Source of the DNA: Bacteroidetes bacterium CG2_30_32_10
Lineage (GTDB): Bacteria; Bacteroidota; Bacteroidia; Bacteroidales; CG2-30-32-10
DNA length: 25,437 nucleotides
Direction: 5' to 3'
Assembly (NCBI GenBank): GCA_001872995.1
Contig: MNXO01000064.1
Coordinates: 1,811-27,247 of the forward strand
This document shows, piece by piece, positions 7,725 to 16,077 of the stretch; the stretch's first letter is position 1, and every line of letters starts with the position of its first letter. Below the pieces are notes generated by a model. It saw only the letters and a list, made by a program, of their open reading frames with translations. It had not been told where the DNA came from and did no database searches. The translations under genes and the position numbers were made by a program.

Positions 7725-8991
7725 AATTAATATCTTCATCAAAGAAATGCTTACTTTTTGACATTAATTTATCAAATAAGCCCATTTTTGGCTTCTTTGA
7801 AATAGAAGGAGTTGTTTTATCTCTTTTTTTGTTTTTTTCAATTTGGTTAATACCTCTTATAACCAAACCTACGCCTGTTGAATACATTGGGCTTGCCATT
7901 TCGTCTGACACATTGCTGGCAAGATGTTCGTTTGGATATCCTATTCTAGTATCTATTCCTGTAATAAATTCTGTTAATTGAGCAATATGTTTTAGCATAG
8001 CACCACCACCAGTAAGGACAATGCCAGCAATTAATTTTTTTTCATATCCAGAATTCTTAATTTCGTAGTAAACATAGTCGATAATTTCTTCCATTCTAGC
8101 TTGGATAATGCTTGCAAGGTTTTTTAATGAAATTTCCTTTGGTTCTCTTCCTCTTAAACCAGGAATCGAAACTATATCCTCTTCCCTATTTTCCTTTGCA
8201 AGTGCAGAACCAAATTTCACTTTAAGTGCTTCTGCCTGATTTCTAATTATATTGCATCCTTCTTTAATATCATCAGTGATTACGTTTCCACCAAAAGGAA
8301 TAACAGCAGTATGCCTAAGAATGTCTTCTTGAAAAATAGCAATATCTGTTGTACCGCCACCAATATCTACCAAAACAACGCCAGCTTCTTTTTCTTCATC
8401 ACTTAAAACAGCGTCGGCAGAAGCAAGTGGTTCAAGAATCATACTTTCTAATTCTAAATCAGCCTTTTTAACACATTTACCAATATTTTTTGCAGCAGCT
8501 ACCTGACCTGTGATAATGTGAAAATTAGCTTCTAAACAAATACCAGCATGACCAATAGGATCTTTAATACCTGGCTCTTTATCTATAATAAAATCTTGTG
8601 CTATTACGTGGATAATCTCTTCACCAGGCTGCATCACTAATTTAAACATGCTTTCCGTCAAGGTATCAATGTCATCCTCGTTAATTTCTTCATCTAAGCT
8701 ATTTCTCATTATATTCCCTCTATGCTGTATGCTTTTTATGTGCTGCCCAGCAATACCAACATTAACAACTCCAATATCAACACCAGCTTTTTGTTCTGCT
8801 TCTATTACCGCAGCTCTTATTGATTGGACAGTTTTTTCAATATTAGCTACTACGCCTCTAGCAACGCCAACAGACTCGGATTTTCCTAATCCAAGAATTT
8901 CAATTTTACCATATTCATTTTTTTTCCCGACAATGACCGCAATTTTAGTTGTGCCAATATCCAAACCTACTACTATTTCAGATGCTTCCAT
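7723..8991 (-). CDS. ftsA: Cell division protein FtsA
   Basis: FtsA is the actin-like ATPase that tethers FtsZ filaments to the inner membrane and recruits later division proteins. The 422-residue protein shows phosphate-1 VVGLDIGTTKIAVI (7-20), the FtsA-specific SHS2 (1C) subdomain after it, phosphate-2 VDIGGGTTD (208-216) and the adenosine motif TGGGAML (327-333). A charged linker and the amphipathic membrane-targeting helix GLFDKLMSKSKHFF (404-417) follow. All parts are present and the length is normal. It starts 11 bp after ftsQ, without a visible Shine-Dalgarno sequence, and its partner ftsZ follows. Related actin-like ATPases such as MreB or PilM are excluded by the SHS2 insertion, the C-terminal helix and the context. 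Confidence 0.97.
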   Translation of the reverse strand: MEASEIVVGLDIGTTKIAVIVGKKNEYGKIEILGLGKSESVGVARGVVANIEKTVQSIRAAVIEAEQKAGVDIGVVNVGIAGQHIKSIQHRGNIMRNSLDEEINEDDIDTLTESMFKLVMQPGEEIIHVIAQDFIIDKEPGIKDPIGHAGICLEANFHIITGQVAAAKNIGKCVKKADLELESMILEPLASADAVLSDEEKEAGVVLVDIGGGTTDIAIFQEDILRHTAVIPFGGNVITDDIKEGCNIIRNQAEALKVKFGSALAKENREEDIVSIPGLRGREPKEISLKNLASIIQARMEEIIDYVYYEIKNSGYEKKLIAGIVLTGGGAMLKHIAQLTEFITGIDTRIGYPNEHLASNVSDEMASPMYSTGVGLVIRGINQIEKNKKRDKTTPSISKKPKMGLFDKLMSKSKHFFDEDIN

Positions 8992-9002
8992 ATTTAATTA
9001 TT

Positions 9003-9794
9003 TTAAGAACAAACAACTTGATTTTTATATTTTAGATTAATAAATTTATATTTATTCCAACCTATTGCATTTAACCCTTTTAAATAAAACACAATTAGTT
9101 TGTCAAATTTTTCTTTCATATCATCGATATCCCCAAACAAAATAATATTTTTTCCAACACTAGGAATTAACTCAAATTCATTTTCGTTATTTAGATATAT
9201 TTGATTTATTTGCGCTTTTAAGAATTCATTATTATCAATGTACTGTGCAAGTTGATAAATTTTATACAAAGTAGATTTTTTAATAATGCTGTCATATATT
9301 TTATTGCCAATTGTATCTAAACAAACTGTAGAAACGTAAGTATCAATAATATTACCACTGGCAATAACTGTTCTAGAAGGATATTTTGAATTTAATGGCA
9401 TTTCTTTTCCATTATTATCAATATAAAAACTTTCATTTTTATTATTTATAATTCGAATTATGGGTTTTCTTTGTTGAATATTAATTTTAATCATTCCATC
9501 AATAGTAGCATATACGTCAGCATGTAAAATAAAAGGGTTACTATTTAATAGGTTTTCAATTTCAAATATTTTAATTATTTCCATTTTCTTACCTTTTATC
9601 TCACCTTCAAAACATTTTATCAAATCTAACACATCATCTTCACTAATAAAATACATTTCACTTTGATAATCAATATTAATATCAATTTGTTTACATAAAA
9701 CATCTTTGTTTTTGGTGTTTTCAAATGCAAGCAAAACAATTAACCCTGTAATAGATAGTACCCAAGCTGACAATATGATTATTTTCTTTAACAT
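9003..9794 (-). CDS. ftsQ: Cell division protein FtsQ/DivIB
   Basis: This 263-residue bitopic membrane protein has a short N-terminus, one transmembrane helix (about residues 4-24), a POTRA-like region (about 35-110, with ISEDDVLDLI and NPFILHADVYATIDGMIKINI) and a beta-rich FtsQ domain ending INLKYKNQVVCS, a typical Bacteroidota FtsQ ending. FtsQ sits in the periplasm, links early and late division proteins and works with FtsL and FtsB. The sequence is divergent as usual for FtsQ, so the call rests on topology, the FYIDNNGKEMPL segment, the C-terminus and its place between murC and ftsA. It is 10 bp from murC and 11 bp from ftsA. Confidence 0.92.
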   Translation of the reverse strand: MLKKIIILSAWVLSITGLIVLLAFENTKNKDVLCKQIDINIDYQSEMYFISEDDVLDLIKCFEGEIKGKKMEIIKIFEIENLLNSNPFILHADVYATIDGMIKINIQQRKPIIRIINNKNESFYIDNNGKEMPLNSKYPSRTVIASGNIIDTYVSTVCLDTIGNKIYDSIIKKSTLYKIYQLAQYIDNNEFLKAQINQIYLNNENEFELIPSVGKNIILFGDIDDMKEKFDKLIVFYLKGLNAIGWNKYKFINLKYKNQVVCS

Positions 9795-9804
9795 CTAATT
9801 ATTG

Positions 9805-11157
9805 CTAATTTAAATAATTTTGTTTTATAACTTTAACTAATTGGTCAATATCTCCCGCTCCCATTGTTAATAGGATTTCAGGTTTTATTGCTTCTAATTT
9901 TGATAATATTTCAGCTTTTGTAACAAGTTGTTTATTAGTTAATTTGATTTTATTGAATAACATTTGAGAGTTAATTCCGTCAATTGGCAATTCTCTAGCA
10001 GGATATATATCAAGTAAAAGCAAATTATCTAATAATTCTAAACTTGAAGCAAATTCATCTGCAAAATCTCTTGTTCTGGTAAATAAATGTGGTTGAAATA
10101 TTCCTGTAATTTTCTTGTTTGGAAACAAATCTCTTATGGATAATATACAAGCCTTAATTTCAGCGGGATGATGAGCATAATCATCAATATATACAAATTT
10201 TTCGGTATTAATAATGTAATCAAATCTTCTTTTTACACCTTGATAAGTACTTAATGCATCTTTAATAACAATATCGTCAATTCCAATAGATTTTGCAACT
10301 GCAATAGCAGCTAAAGCATTTTCTACATTATGCAATCCAGGTAATCCCAATTCAATATTACTTATATTATGAATTCCAGAAATATCAAATATATATTTTC
10401 CCTTGTTGATAGAAATATTAGAAACAAATAAATCAGATTTTTCTTTTAAATGATAAGTTAAACGTGTTTTCCCCTTTTGATTACTTAAATTTAGACCACT
10501 TTTATGAATCAATAAGCCATTTTCTTTTATTTGCTTAGCAAATAGTTTGAATGATTCATCAAGATAAATTTTGCTTTTGTATATATCTAAATGGTCTGCG
10601 TCCATAGCACTAATTACAGCAATATCAGGATGTAATGTAAGAAAAGAGCGGTCATATTCATCAGCTTCAACAATTATATATTTACTTTCTTTGTTTATTA
10701 ACAAGTTTGAATTTATATTTTTACTAATACCGCCAATAAATGAAGTTATTGGTATATTAGCACAAGATAAAATATGAGATATAATGGAAGTAATTGTTGT
10801 TTTGCCGTGAGTACCAGCAATAGCAATGGTTTTAAATTGTTCTGTTATTTGCCCTAAAACTTCCGCACGTTTTTTTAAATTAAATTTATTTTCTTTAAAA
10901 TATATCAACTCCTTGTGCGATAAGGGTATTGCTGGAGTGTAAATAACTAAATCAATGTTTTTTGGTAAAATATCACAGTTTTCCTCGAAATGGATTTTAA
11001 TTCCTTCGTTTAAGAGTTCATCTATTAAAGGCGTTCTCGTTTTATCATAGCCATAAACATTGATTCCAAAGGATTTAAAATAACGTGCAAGCGCACTCAT
11101 TCCAATGCCACCGATACCTAAAAAATATATGCAATTTAATTTTTTTAAATCTAACAC
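9805..11157 (-). CDS. murC: UDP-N-acetylmuramate--L-alanine ligase MurC
   Basis: MurC adds L-alanine to UDP-MurNAc with ATP, the first amino-acid step of the peptidoglycan stem peptide, in the cytoplasm. The 450-residue protein opens with the dinucleotide-fold-like GIGGIGMSALARYF and carries the Mur ligase P-loop AGTHGKTT. VEADEYDRSFL and DADHLDIY are MurC-type central motifs, and DDYAHHPAEIKA in the C-terminal domain is characteristic of MurC. The start codon is GTG at 11157: an in-frame TAA lies just upstream, and the sequence right after the GTG (MLDLKKLNCIYFLGIGG) aligns with family N-termini. It follows murG by 12 bp. Mpl, a paralogue, is less likely because of the dcw context and length. 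Confidence 0.96.
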   Translation of the reverse strand: MLDLKKLNCIYFLGIGGIGMSALARYFKSFGINVYGYDKTRTPLIDELLNEGIKIHFEENCDILPKNIDLVIYTPAIPLSHKELIYFKENKFNLKKRAEVLGQITEQFKTIAIAGTHGKTTITSIISHILSCANIPITSFIGGISKNINSNLLINKESKYIIVEADEYDRSFLTLHPDIAVISAMDADHLDIYKSKIYLDESFKLFAKQIKENGLLIHKSGLNLSNQKGKTRLTYHLKEKSDLFVSNISINKGKYIFDISGIHNISNIELGLPGLHNVENALAAIAVAKSIGIDDIVIKDALSTYQGVKRRFDYIINTEKFVYIDDYAHHPAEIKACILSIRDLFPNKKITGIFQPHLFTRTRDFADEFASSLELLDNLLLLDIYPARELPIDGINSQMLFNKIKLTNKQLVTKAEILSKLEAIKPEILLTMGAGDIDQLVKVIKQNYLN

Positions 11158-11169
11158 TATTAATTACTT

Positions 11170-12273
11170 TTAAATTAAACTTAATATAACAGCAGCAATG
11201 TTTTCATCTGCATTTTTAACACATAAACCTGCTAAATTGGACTTTAATAAAATTTGCTTTTCTTCATCCTTAATTAAATCAACCACTTCTTTACCTAATT
11301 TTTGTCTTGCCTCAGTATCTTTAACAAAAATAATGGCTTTATGATTAAATAAGGAAATGGCGTTTTTAGTTTGATGGTCTTCTGCAACATTTGGCGAAGG
11401 AATTAATATTGCAGGTTTATTTACCACACAAATTTCAGAAACAGCAATGGCACCAGCTCTTGAAACAACGATATCGCAAGCAGCATAAGCTAAGTCCATT
11501 TTACTAATAAAATCATATACCTTAAAATTTATATTTTTATATTGCTTAACTAAATCATTTGCAGTATTATAAAATAATTTCCCTGTTTGCCAAATTAGTT
11601 GAATATTGTTATTTGCTAGTGCTGCCAAACAATTTTGAATACTTTCATTGATTGTTTTTGAACCCAAACTTCCTCCAATTACCAACAAGACTTTAGAATC
11701 GCTTGCTAATCCAAAATGTTGTAAACCAATATTTTTTTTCCCTTCTTGGTTTTGAATATCATCCCTAACGGGGTTTCCTGTTAAATATATTTTTTCTTTG
11801 GGGAAAAACCTTTCCATATTATCATAAGCCACACAAATTTTATTTACTTTTTTTGAAAGGATTTTATTAGTAATTCCTGGATATGAGTTCTGTTCTTGTA
11901 TGACAGTAGGAATATTTTTAAGAGAAGCAATCCTTAACATTGGACCACTCGCATAACCACCAACACCAACTACCACATCAGGGCTAAATTGTTTGATTAT
12001 TTTTCGAGCTTTATACAAACTTCCTAATAATTTAAATGGAACTAATAAATTTTTAATAGTTAATCGCCTTTGCAAGCCAGATATATTCAATCCTATTATC
12101 TCATAACCAGCAGCAGGGACTTTTTCCATTTCCATTCTACCTTTTGCTCCAACAAAAAGAATTGAAATATTAGGTATTTTCTTTTTTAAAATATTAGCAA
12201 TAGCAATAGCAGGAAAAATATGACCTCCCGTTCCACCACCACTAATAATAATTTTTAAATTATTATTCTGCAT
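11170..12273 (-). CDS. murG: UDP-GlcNAc:undecaprenyl-PP-MurNAc-pentapeptide GlcNAc transferase MurG
   Basis: MurG converts lipid I to lipid II on the cytoplasmic face of the inner membrane. The 367-residue GT-B protein has the N-terminal SGGGTGGHIFPAIAIA loop, VVGVGGYASGP, QEQNSYPG and the donor-site segment SRAGAIAVSEI followed by IPSPNVAEDHQTKNA. All are diagnostic for MurG. The length is normal. Its first 11 bases overlap the end of ftsW, and a strong Shine-Dalgarno sequence lies inside the ftsW coding region, so translation is probably coupled to or re-initiated after ftsW. It feeds lipid II to FtsW and FtsI encoded in the same operon. Confidence 0.97.
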   Translation of the reverse strand: MQNNNLKIIISGGGTGGHIFPAIAIANILKKKIPNISILFVGAKGRMEMEKVPAAGYEIIGLNISGLQRRLTIKNLLVPFKLLGSLYKARKIIKQFSPDVVVGVGGYASGPMLRIASLKNIPTVIQEQNSYPGITNKILSKKVNKICVAYDNMERFFPKEKIYLTGNPVRDDIQNQEGKKNIGLQHFGLASDSKVLLVIGGSLGSKTINESIQNCLAALANNNIQLIWQTGKLFYNTANDLVKQYKNINFKVYDFISKMDLAYAACDIVVSRAGAIAVSEICVVNKPAILIPSPNVAEDHQTKNAISLFNHKAIIFVKDTEARQKLGKEVVDLIKDEEKQILLKSNLAGLCVKNADENIAAVILSLI

Positions 12274-13456
12274 AAATACCTCCTTCAGTAGCTATTGAAG
12301 TTTGTTTAAATTCATTTTTGTCAATAACAATCTTTTCTGTTTCAACCTCTTTGCTCACGCTTAAAATAATACCAATTGCAAGACTTGTAAACCATATTGA
12401 AGTTCCGCCCATACTAATTAATGGAAGGGGTTGCCCTGTAACTGGAAAAATATTTACAGCAACACCCATATTTATCATAGCTTGAAACACCAAACTAAAT
12501 GACAAACCAAATGTTAAAAATGCACTAAATGTGCCAGGGCATTTGTTTACAATTCTAAAACTTCTATAAAGTAACATCATGTAAAGCAAAACAATAACTA
12601 TTCCACCCAAAAGCCCATATTCTTCGATAATAATTGCAAAAATAAAATCAGAATAGGGATGAGGAATGAAATTTCTTTGAGTACTATTGCCTGGAAATTT
12701 ACCAATAACACCACCTGTGGCTATTGCAATTTTGGATTGTTCTACCTGATAATTGCCATCTTCATTATCGTTGTTTATATAGTTTTCTATACGGTTTTTC
12801 CAAGTACCAAATCTGCCTTGGTGAGGAGAATTGTATAACATCAATAGAAAAAACGCCAATGTAATAATGCCAATGCCTATTAATGAAAAAACATATTTCA
12901 AATTTACCCTGCCAATAAACATAAGAACAAGGCAAGTAACAAAAAGTATGGCAGATGTAGATAAATTTGCGGGTAAAATTAATGCACAAATTATTATGAT
13001 TGGTAACATTATTGGTAAAAAAGCTGATTTAAAATCTTTTATCTGGTCTTGTTTTTTTGATAAAAGACGAGCAATATACATTATCAATGCTAATTTAGCA
13101 AAGTCAGAACTTTGAAATGTAAGATTAATTAAAGGAAGTGTAAGCCATCTATTTGCTTGATTAATATTTGTTCCAGAAAATAAAGTAAATAATAAAAGAG
13201 GTAAGGAAATAAATAATGCAATTTGCGATATTCTTGAATAATACGAATATCTAATTAGATGGGCAACATACATTAAAGCAAAACCGAATATTAATATCAT
13301 AAAATGTTTAAGTAAATAATAAGAGGTGTTGCCACTTTGATATCGATAAGCCAAAGTGCCAGTTGAGCTATAAACAGCTAATACTGAAAAAATTGAAAGT
13401 AAAATTACAATCAACCAAATTGCTTTATCGCCTTTAATGAGACTAAAAAATTTCAT
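12263..13456 (-). CDS. ftsW: SEDS-family peptidoglycan glycosyltransferase FtsW
   Basis: FtsW polymerises glycan strands from lipid II at the division septum together with the transpeptidase FtsI. The 397-residue protein has about ten membrane helices. It carries ANRWLTLPLINLTFQSSDFAKL (around 101-122, the SEDS arginine-tryptophan segment), then HPYSDFIFAIIIEEYGLLGG with the aspartate expected to be catalytic, and GQPLPLISMGGTS near the C-terminus. The context (between murD and murG, with ftsI upstream) favours FtsW over the elongation paralogue RodA. The end overlaps murG by 11 bp and the start is 9 bp after the murD stop. The short C-terminal tail is cytoplasmic and charged. Confidence 0.95.
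   Translation of the reverse strand: MKFFSLIKGDKAIWLIVILLSIFSVLAVYSSTGTLAYRYQSGNTSYYLLKHFMILIFGFALMYVAHLIRYSYYSRISQIALFISLPLLLFTLFSGTNINQANRWLTLPLINLTFQSSDFAKLALIMYIARLLSKKQDQIKDFKSAFLPIMLPIIIICALILPANLSTSAILFVTCLVLMFIGRVNLKYVFSLIGIGIITLAFFLLMLYNSPHQGRFGTWKNRIENYINNDNEDGNYQVEQSKIAIATGGVIGKFPGNSTQRNFIPHPYSDFIFAIIIEEYGLLGGIVIVLLYMMLLYRSFRIVNKCPGTFSAFLTFGLSFSLVFQAMINMGVAVNIFPVTGQPLPLISMGGTSIWFTSLAIGIILSVSKEVETEKIVIDKNEFKQTSIATEGGIYAE
12278..12285 (-). promoter_or_regulatory. Strong Shine-Dalgarno of murG inside ftsW
   Basis: On the minus strand AAGGAGGT ends 4 bases before the murG ATG. The same bases encode the Glu-Gly-Gly near the FtsW C-terminus. Nearly all other genes in this window have A-rich leaders without such a site. 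Confidence 0.75.
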
Positions 13457-13465
13457 TTTATAATT

Positions 13466-14806
13466 TTATAATTCATTAACAAAATTTTTAAACTGTTGCC
13501 CTCTATCTTCATAATTTTCAAATAAATCGAAACTCGCACAGGCAGGCGATAATAAAACCACATCCCCATTTTTGCTCAATTTATATGCCTCATGAACAGC
13601 ATCATGAGCCGAATTAGTTTCAATGATTGTGCTAATAACATTAGAGAATGCATTAAGAATTTTAGAATTATCCTTACCCATACAAACTATAGCCTTCACT
13701 TTTTGTTTTACGATGTCTTTCAATTCGCTATATTCATTGCCCTTATCCTGTCCACCTACAATCCAAACAATTGGCTTTTGCATACATTCTATTGCATACC
13801 AAACAGAATTAACATTTGTAGCCTTAGAATCGTTTATAAACTCTATCCCACGAATAGTAGCAACATACTCTAATCTATGTTTTATGTTTACAAAGTTTGA
13901 TAAGCTATCTTTTATTCTATCTTTTCTGATATCTAAGATTCTTGAAGCAATACCTGCAGCCATCGAGTTGTAAATATTGTGTTTCCCTTTAAGAGAAAGA
14001 CTACCTAATGGCATTTCAAGTTCATCTTTATTTACTGCGAATATTAATTCGTTTTCATTCTGCCAAGCACCTTCCATAATTTGTTTATTTAATGTAAATG
14101 GGTATTTTTTCGAACTTATATTGTTTTTATCTAATTGATTAGCAATTGTTTTATCGTCATAATTGTAAATAAAAAAATCATTCTTAGTTTGATTTCTCGT
14201 TATTCTGAATTTAGATTGTGCATAGTTATTAAAATCGTGGTCATACCTATCTAAATGGTCTGGCGTTATATTCAAAAGAATAGCAATTTCGGCTTTAAAA
14301 TCATACATGTCATCTAACTGAAAGCTACTGATTTCCAACACATAATAATCGAAATTATTGTCATTAACTTGCCAAGCAAAACTTTTACCAACATTACCAG
14401 CCAAACCAACATTTAAACCAGCACTTTTAAGAATATGATAAGTGAGTAAAGAAGTAGTCGTTTTACCATTGCTCCCTGTAATACAAATTTTCTTGGCTTT
14501 TGTATATCTGCTAGCAAATTCAATTTCAGAAATTATATTAATTTTTTGTTGTTTGATTTTATTAATAATAGCAATATTATTAGCAATTCCAGGACTTTTT
14601 ATTACTTCAACAGCTTCTAATATTTTGTTTTCCGAATGTTTATTTTCTTCCCAGCTGATTTCATTAGATAAAAGAACCTTTTTATAATTAGGTTTAATAT
14701 TATTAGAGTCAGAAACAAACACATCATATCCATTCTGCTTTGCTAACAAAGCCGCACCAACTCCACTTTCTCCAGCACCTAATATTGTAATTCTTTTATG
14801 GTTCAT
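13466..14806 (-). CDS. murD: UDP-MurNAc-L-alanine--D-glutamate ligase MurD
   Basis: MurD adds D-glutamate to UDP-MurNAc-L-Ala with ATP in the cytoplasm. The 446-residue protein starts with the N-terminal fold ITILGAGESGVGAALLA, then KSPGI, the P-loop ITGSNGKTTT (109-118), EISSFQLDD and NITPDHLDRYD in the central domain. FINDSKATNVNSVWYAI, WIVGGQDKGNEY and LLSPACASFDLFENYEDRG lie in the C-terminal domain. The last three are clear MurD signatures. The length is normal and all domains are present. It lies 8 bp downstream of mraY and 9 bp upstream of ftsW, without a visible Shine-Dalgarno sequence. Confidence 0.97.
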   Translation of the reverse strand: MNHKRITILGAGESGVGAALLAKQNGYDVFVSDSNNIKPNYKKVLLSNEISWEENKHSENKILEAVEVIKSPGIANNIAIINKIKQQKINIISEIEFASRYTKAKKICITGSNGKTTTSLLTYHILKSAGLNVGLAGNVGKSFAWQVNDNNFDYYVLEISSFQLDDMYDFKAEIAILLNITPDHLDRYDHDFNNYAQSKFRITRNQTKNDFFIYNYDDKTIANQLDKNNISSKKYPFTLNKQIMEGAWQNENELIFAVNKDELEMPLGSLSLKGKHNIYNSMAAGIASRILDIRKDRIKDSLSNFVNIKHRLEYVATIRGIEFINDSKATNVNSVWYAIECMQKPIVWIVGGQDKGNEYSELKDIVKQKVKAIVCMGKDNSKILNAFSNVISTIIETNSAHDAVHEAYKLSKNGDVVLLSPACASFDLFENYEDRGQQFKNFVNEL

Positions 14807-14814
14807 AATTAAGA

Positions 14815-16071
14815 TTATCTCAATTTTAAGGTAACAATAGCAACAACAGCCAGAAAAATACCAATAATGAAGAAGCGAAGCACAATTTTAGATTCGTGAT
14901 ATCCTTTCAATTGGTAATGATGATGCAAAGGCGACATTTTAAATATTCTTTTTCCAACACCAAAACGCTTTTTAGTATATTTAAAATAGCTCACTTGCAT
15001 AATTACTGATAGATTTTCCACTAAAAAAACTCCACAAAATATGGGGATTAGCAACTCTTTTCTAATAATTATTGCAAAAACTGCAATTACTCCTCCCAAT
15101 GCCAAACTTCCTGTATCGCCCATAAATACTTGAGCTGGAAAAGAATTGTACCAAAGAAATCCAATGCAGGCACCAACAAACGCACTAACAAATATAGCCA
15201 ACTCGCCGCTGTTGGGTATATACATAATATTCAAATAATCAGCAAATATTGTATTACCTGATACATAAGCAAAAATGCCTAAAGTAATTCCTATTATTGC
15301 AGAAATACCAGTTGCTAAACCATCAAGACCATCTGTAATATTTGCTCCATTTGAAACCGCTGTGATTATAAAAATAACTATTGGAATAAAAATTAAAAAT
15401 GCCCACTTTTTATAACCTTTTCCAAGAAATGATAACAAAGATGAATAATCAAATTCGTGGTTTTTAAAAAATGGTAAGGTTGTCTTTGTTGATTTTACGG
15501 ATTCTTTTGAAAATAATTCAGGTGTAACGCTATAACTTTCAACTTTAAAAACATTATGAGTGTTAACTAAATTCTGTTCTACAGGTAGTTTTTCTTTTAT
15601 TACGACAGAATCATTGAAGTACATCGTTGTTCCTACAATTATGCCTAAGCCAATTTGCCCTAATATCTTAAATTTTCCAGCAAGACCTTGCTTGTTATGT
15701 TTAAAAACTTTGATATAATCATCAATAAAACCAATAACACCAAGCCATATTGTAGAAACTACCATTAAAATAACATACACATTATTTAATTTAGCGAATA
15801 ATAAAGAAGGAATTAATATGGCAGAAATTATAATCAAACCACCCATCGTGGGAGTTCCTGCTTTTTGCGACTGCCCCTCTAAACCCAAATCACGAATAGA
15901 TTCTCCTACTTGTTTTTTTAATAAGTAATTGATAATTCTTTTCCCGTAAACAAGCGATATAATTAACGAAGTTAATAATGCCATTGCCGCTCTAAACGAT
16001 ATATATTGAAACACACCAGCTCCTGGGAAGCTAAATTCTTGGTGTAAGTAATCAAAAAGATAATAGAACAT
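14815..16071 (-). CDS. mraY: Phospho-MurNAc-pentapeptide transferase MraY
   Basis: MraY transfers phospho-MurNAc-pentapeptide from UDP to undecaprenyl phosphate in the inner membrane, making lipid I. The 418-residue protein has about ten membrane helices with all active-site motifs: GTPTMGG (72-78), DD (117-118), NITDGLDGLATG (244-255), Asp319 in FMGDTGS and HHH (383-385). It is roughly 58 residues longer than the Escherichia coli enzyme (360). The extra sequence lies at about 153-200, between the fourth and fifth helices on the predicted periplasmic side; long MraY proteins are usual in Bacteroidota. It starts 6 bp after murE and is followed by murD after 8 bp. Confidence 0.96.
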   Translation of the reverse strand: MFYYLFDYLHQEFSFPGAGVFQYISFRAAMALLTSLIISLVYGKRIINYLLKKQVGESIRDLGLEGQSQKAGTPTMGGLIIISAILIPSLLFAKLNNVYVILMVVSTIWLGVIGFIDDYIKVFKHNKQGLAGKFKILGQIGLGIIVGTTMYFNDSVVIKEKLPVEQNLVNTHNVFKVESYSVTPELFSKESVKSTKTTLPFFKNHEFDYSSLLSFLGKGYKKWAFLIFIPIVIFIITAVSNGANITDGLDGLATGISAIIGITLGIFAYVSGNTIFADYLNIMYIPNSGELAIFVSAFVGACIGFLWYNSFPAQVFMGDTGSLALGGVIAVFAIIIRKELLIPIFCGVFLVENLSVIMQVSYFKYTKKRFGVGKRIFKMSPLHHHYQLKGYHESKIVLRFFIIGIFLAVVAIVTLKLR

Positions 16072-16077
16072 ATCGAT

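Noticed and set aside
12765..13973. Overlapping open frames antisense or out of frame within ftsW and murD (12765-12989, 12831-13115, 13592-13973).
   Set aside because: They have no family resemblance, and the main frames are intact, conserved and motif-complete.
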